The notes under the pieces: generated by a model | The model's input: the letters and a program-made list of their open reading frames with translations, nothing else | Databases searched by the model: none | What the model was told of the DNA's origin: nothing | Translations under genes and position numbers: made by a program | In this document: positions 31,241-33,642 of the stretch, piece by piece | Layout of the letters: each line of letters opens with the position of its first letter | How positions within the stretch are numbered: the first letter of the stretch is position 1 | DNA from: Tsukamurella sp. M9C | Lineage (GTDB): Bacteria; Actinomycetota; Actinomycetes; Mycobacteriales; Mycobacteriaceae | Direction of reading: 5' to 3' | Length of the DNA stretch: 33,642 nucleotides | Assembly: GCF_020169415.1 (NCBI RefSeq) | Contig: NZ_JAIULG010000055.1 | Location: 1 to 33,642, forward strand

Positions 31241-33525
31241 CAAATGGGACGGGCGCCGAGTTCGTTCTTGAGGAGCTCGAGGGCGATCTCGTCCGGGTCG
31301 CGGCGCGGGGCGGCTGTGCCGCCCGAGGCGGCGTCCTCCCGGTGCGCCGCGTCGATCATCTCCTCCTCGGAGATCTCCTCGACCGGTGCCGGCTCGGGGT
31401 CCGGCTCGGGCGGAAGCGGGATGTCGTCGTGGTGCGACGGTGCGCGGTTCTCCCGGCCCGCCGGCCGTGAGTCCGGTCGTTGATCGCCCGCGCGGCTGCG
31501 CCGCTCGAAGGTGGGCGGCGCCTTACGCGGCTCGCCGGACGGACGCTGCTGCTGTGCCGGCGCCGCCGCGGCCGCACCCTGCGGGCGGGCGCTACCGTCG
31601 CCGACCTCGACGTTCCACTGCGTGCCGAAGACCTCGCGGACGGCGTCGCGCAGGTTGCCGACGTGCTGCTGATCGCTGAACCTGCTCAGCAGCGCGGGAA
31701 TCGGCAACGCGAGATGCAGGACGTCGCCGGCGAGGCCGAGCACCTGGACGTTCGGCATCAGCGCGAACGTCACCGTGCTGCGGTCCTTGACCGCCCGCAG
31801 CACCTTGGGCCACGCCGTGCGGACCTCGTCCACGGACGGGCCCGACGGCGCCTGCGCCTCAGCGGCGGCCGGCACGGGCTCCGGCGCCGCGACGGGCTCG
31901 GGCTCCGGGGCCGGCGGCGTGAGCTCGTCGGCACGCGGCGGCGCGGGCTCGGCCGGAGCGACCTGCGGCTCGGGCTCCGCGGGACGCGGCGGTACAACGG
32001 GTTCCGGGTCCGGCTCGGGCCGGTGCAGCACGGGCTCGGATTCGACGGGCTTCGCGGGCTCGGCCGCAGCGGCGGGCTCCGGCTCGGCCGCGACAGCCGG
32101 CGGCGTGGGCTCCGCGGGCGGGGTGACGGCGACCGGCGCAGCCGGTTCCGGGGCGACGGGCGCCGGTTCCGGCGCGCGCGGTGCCGCCGGAGCGGGTGCG
32201 GACGCAGCGGCCGGGGCCGATTCGGCCGGGGCCTCCGGCTGCCGCTGGCTGGGCCGGACGAAGCGGGACGGCGGACCGTCGGACGGCGGAGTGCTGCCGG
32301 CGGCGGGGCTCGGCGGGCCCGGCGCCGCAGCGGGCGTCGCAAGGGCGGGCGCGGCACCGTCGACGGGAGCACCCGCGGGGCGGCGCTCCAGCGCCTCGAT
32401 GCGCTGCAACAGGGCGGCCTGCGAGTCGTCCGCTGCGGGGAGCAGCATGCGGGCGCACATGACCTCGAGCAGCAGGCGCGGCGACGTGGCGCCGCGCATC
32501 TCGGCGAGCGAGGCGTGCGTGACCTCGGCGCAGCGCGTGAGGGTGGCGAGGCCCAGCTTCGCCGCTTCCCCGCGCATGGTCTCGAGCACGTCCTCCGGCA
32601 CGTCGATGAGGCCGCGGTCGGCGGCGTCGGGGACGGTGTGCAGGAGGATCAGGTCGCGGAGGCGCTCCAGCAGGTCGGTGGCGAAGCGGCGGGGGTCGTG
32701 CCCGGCCTCCATCACCTTCTCGACGGCGCCGAAGAGGGCCGCGCCGTCGGCAGCGGCGAGCGCGTCGACGGCGGCGTCGATGAGCGCGGTGTCGGTGACG
32801 CCGAGCAGGCCGAGGGCGCGCTGGTAGGTGACGCCCTCCGGCCCGGCGCCGGCGAGCAACTGGTCCATGATCGACAGCGAGTCACGCGGCGAGCCGCCGC
32901 CGGCGCGGATGACCAGGGGGTACACCTGCGGCTCGACCGTGACGTGCTCGGCGCCCGTGATCTTCTCCAGCAGCGGCCGCATCACGTTGGGCGCGAGCAG
33001 CCGGAACGGGTAGTGGTGCGTCCGGGAGCGGATGGTGGTGAGGACCTTCTCCGGCTCCGTGGTGGCGAAGATGAAGATGAGGTGCTCCGGCGGCTCCTCG
33101 ACGATCTTCAGCAGCGCGTTGAAGCCCTGCGGCGTGACCATGTGCGCCTCGTCGACGATGAAGACGCGGTAGCGCGACTCGGCCGGGGCGTAGAAGGCGC
33201 GGTCGCGCAGCTCACGGGCATCGTCGACGCCGCCGTGGCTGGCGGCGTCCATCTCGGTGACGTCGAGGTTGCCGGGCCCGCCGGGCGCGAGCGCGACGCA
33301 CGAGTTGCAGACGCCGCAAGGCGTGCTGGTGGGGCCCTGCTCGCAGTTCAGCGAGCGGGCCAGGATGCGGGCCGACGAGGTCTTGCCGCAGCCGCGGGGG
33401 CCGGAGAACAGGTAGGCGTGGTTCACCCGGCCGGAATCGAGCGCGGTGCTCAGTGGCTCGGTGACGTGCTCCTGCCCCACGACCTCGGCGAACGTCGCTG
33501 GACGGTACTTGCGGTAGAGAGCCAC
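31240..33525 (-). CDS. dnaX: DNA polymerase III subunits gamma and tau
   Basis: Motor subunit of the clamp loader, placing the sliding clamp on DNA and linking polymerases at the fork. The AAA+ module has Walker A GPRGCGKT (42-49), the zinc cysteines Cys61, Cys70, Cys73 and Cys76, Walker B DEAH (125-128) and the SRT arginine-finger region. Domain III (ALLQRIEALERRP) is followed by a Pro/Ala/Glu-rich linker at about 380-560, then a tau-like domain (VDEVRTAWPKVLRAVKDRSTVTFALMPNVQVL) and an acidic C-terminus. It is 761 residues. No slippery heptamer was seen, so only the long form is expected. GTG 33525 is 6 bases after TAACCT (minus strand, 33537-33532), suggesting a leaderless message. Orthologue of Rv3721c. 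Confidence 0.97.
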   Translation of the reverse strand: MALYRKYRPATFAEVVGQEHVTEPLSTALDSGRVNHAYLFSGPRGCGKTSSARILARSLNCEQGPTSTPCGVCNSCVALAPGGPGNLDVTEMDAASHGGVDDARELRDRAFYAPAESRYRVFIVDEAHMVTPQGFNALLKIVEEPPEHLIFIFATTEPEKVLTTIRSRTHHYPFRLLAPNVMRPLLEKITGAEHVTVEPQVYPLVIRAGGGSPRDSLSIMDQLLAGAGPEGVTYQRALGLLGVTDTALIDAAVDALAAADGAALFGAVEKVMEAGHDPRRFATDLLERLRDLILLHTVPDAADRGLIDVPEDVLETMRGEAAKLGLATLTRCAEVTHASLAEMRGATSPRLLLEVMCARMLLPAADDSQAALLQRIEALERRPAGAPVDGAAPALATPAAAPGPPSPAAGSTPPSDGPPSRFVRPSQRQPEAPAESAPAAASAPAPAAPRAPEPAPVAPEPAAPVAVTPPAEPTPPAVAAEPEPAAAAEPAKPVESEPVLHRPEPDPEPVVPPRPAEPEPQVAPAEPAPPRADELTPPAPEPEPVAAPEPVPAAAEAQAPSGPSVDEVRTAWPKVLRAVKDRSTVTFALMPNVQVLGLAGDVLHLALPIPALLSRFSDQQHVGNLRDAVREVFGTQWNVEVGDGSARPQGAAAAAPAQQQRPSGEPRKAPPTFERRSRAGDQRPDSRPAGRENRAPSHHDDIPLPPEPDPEPAPVEEISEEEMIDAAHREDAASGGTAAPRRDPDEIALELLKNELGARPI

Positions 33526-33642
33526 GGTGCCAGGTTACCGGCAGGGTCCGACAGCGGCGCAGCTCGCTCCAGCACCGTCCGCGCGTCCGCCGGGCCGTGC
33601 CGTCAAGGTCGCTCGTCGGCCTGGGGCGGGACTGAGGGGAAC
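33526..33642. other. Region upstream of dnaX
   Basis: It holds the dnaX -10 (TAACCT, minus strand 33537-33532). On the minus strand an open frame ends with TGA at 33605-33603 and could be the last 12 codons of a neighbouring gene (FPSVPPQADERP), but this is too short to support. In M. tuberculosis the SRP RNA gene ffs is nearby; its conserved GGAAGGAAGCAGC-type loop is not seen here. Confidence 0.3.

Noticed and set aside
31860-32360. Repetitive Pro/Ala/Glu coding in dnaX as a possible DNA repeat array
   Set aside because: It is the low-complexity linker of the tau subunit; units are irregular in DNA and protein.
31240-33525. Programmed frameshift in dnaX giving a short gamma form
   Set aside because: No A-rich slippery heptamer is present in this GC-rich gene.
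33541-33642. Possible SRP RNA (ffs), since it lies near dnaX in M. tuberculosis
   Set aside because: The conserved domain IV loop sequence could not be found on either strand.

Overview
The window is very GC-rich, gene-dense DNA from an actinobacterium of the order Mycobacteriales. It carries a mycolata-specific gene order matching M. tuberculosis Rv3710 (leuA), Rv3712-Rv3713 (murT-gatD), Rv3715c-Rv3716c (recR-ybaB), Rv3717 (ami1), Rv3718c, Rv3719-Rv3720 (bfaA-bfaB, tuberculostearic acid synthesis) and Rv3721c (dnaX). The split codon pattern, leaderless starts and accessory content suggest Tsukamurella or a close relative (Gordonia, Williamsia, Dietzia). The genus is an inference.

Layout. 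1-521 is the 5' end of a nonribosomal peptide synthetase on the minus strand. 522-1080 is a long regulatory region with a 14-codon leader peptide holding three consecutive Leu codons, ahead of leuA. About 16 kb of accessory genes then separate leuA from murT, where M. tuberculosis has only dnaQ. This stretch holds a polysaccharide deacetylase, an EamA exporter with a divergent MocR regulator, a flavohemoglobin, an SDR plus KstD-like FAD dehydrogenase pair beside a TetR regulator, and a TetR-controlled esterase / Baeyer-Villiger monooxygenase / SDR cassette. It continues with a CynX-type MFS pump with a LysR regulator, an atypical SDR, a second EamA exporter and a SAM methyltransferase.

From 19.3 kb the conserved cell-wall and replication neighbourhood resumes. 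MurT-GatD amidates lipid II, Ami1 cleaves peptidoglycan, YbaB-RecR serves recombination, BfaA/BfaB make 10-methyl-branched fatty acids and DnaX is the clamp-loader subunit. Insertions here include a VapBC toxin-antitoxin module with its operator, a run of small minus-strand genes (MGMT-like, SRPBCC, DinB, uridine-kinase-like), an RluA-type pseudouridine synthase with no obvious start codon, and a lipoprotein translationally coupled to dnaX.

Themes. At least eleven genes have a TAnnnT -10 hexamer ending 5-8 nt before the start codon and no Shine-Dalgarno sequence, so leaderless mRNAs look common. Start/stop overlaps (ATGA, GTGA, TGATG) bind genes into operons. The most unusual spot is 4595-4625, where the EamA and MocR start codons share one CATG between two inward-facing -10 elements. 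No rRNA, tRNA, CRISPR array, insertion sequence or prophage was seen.
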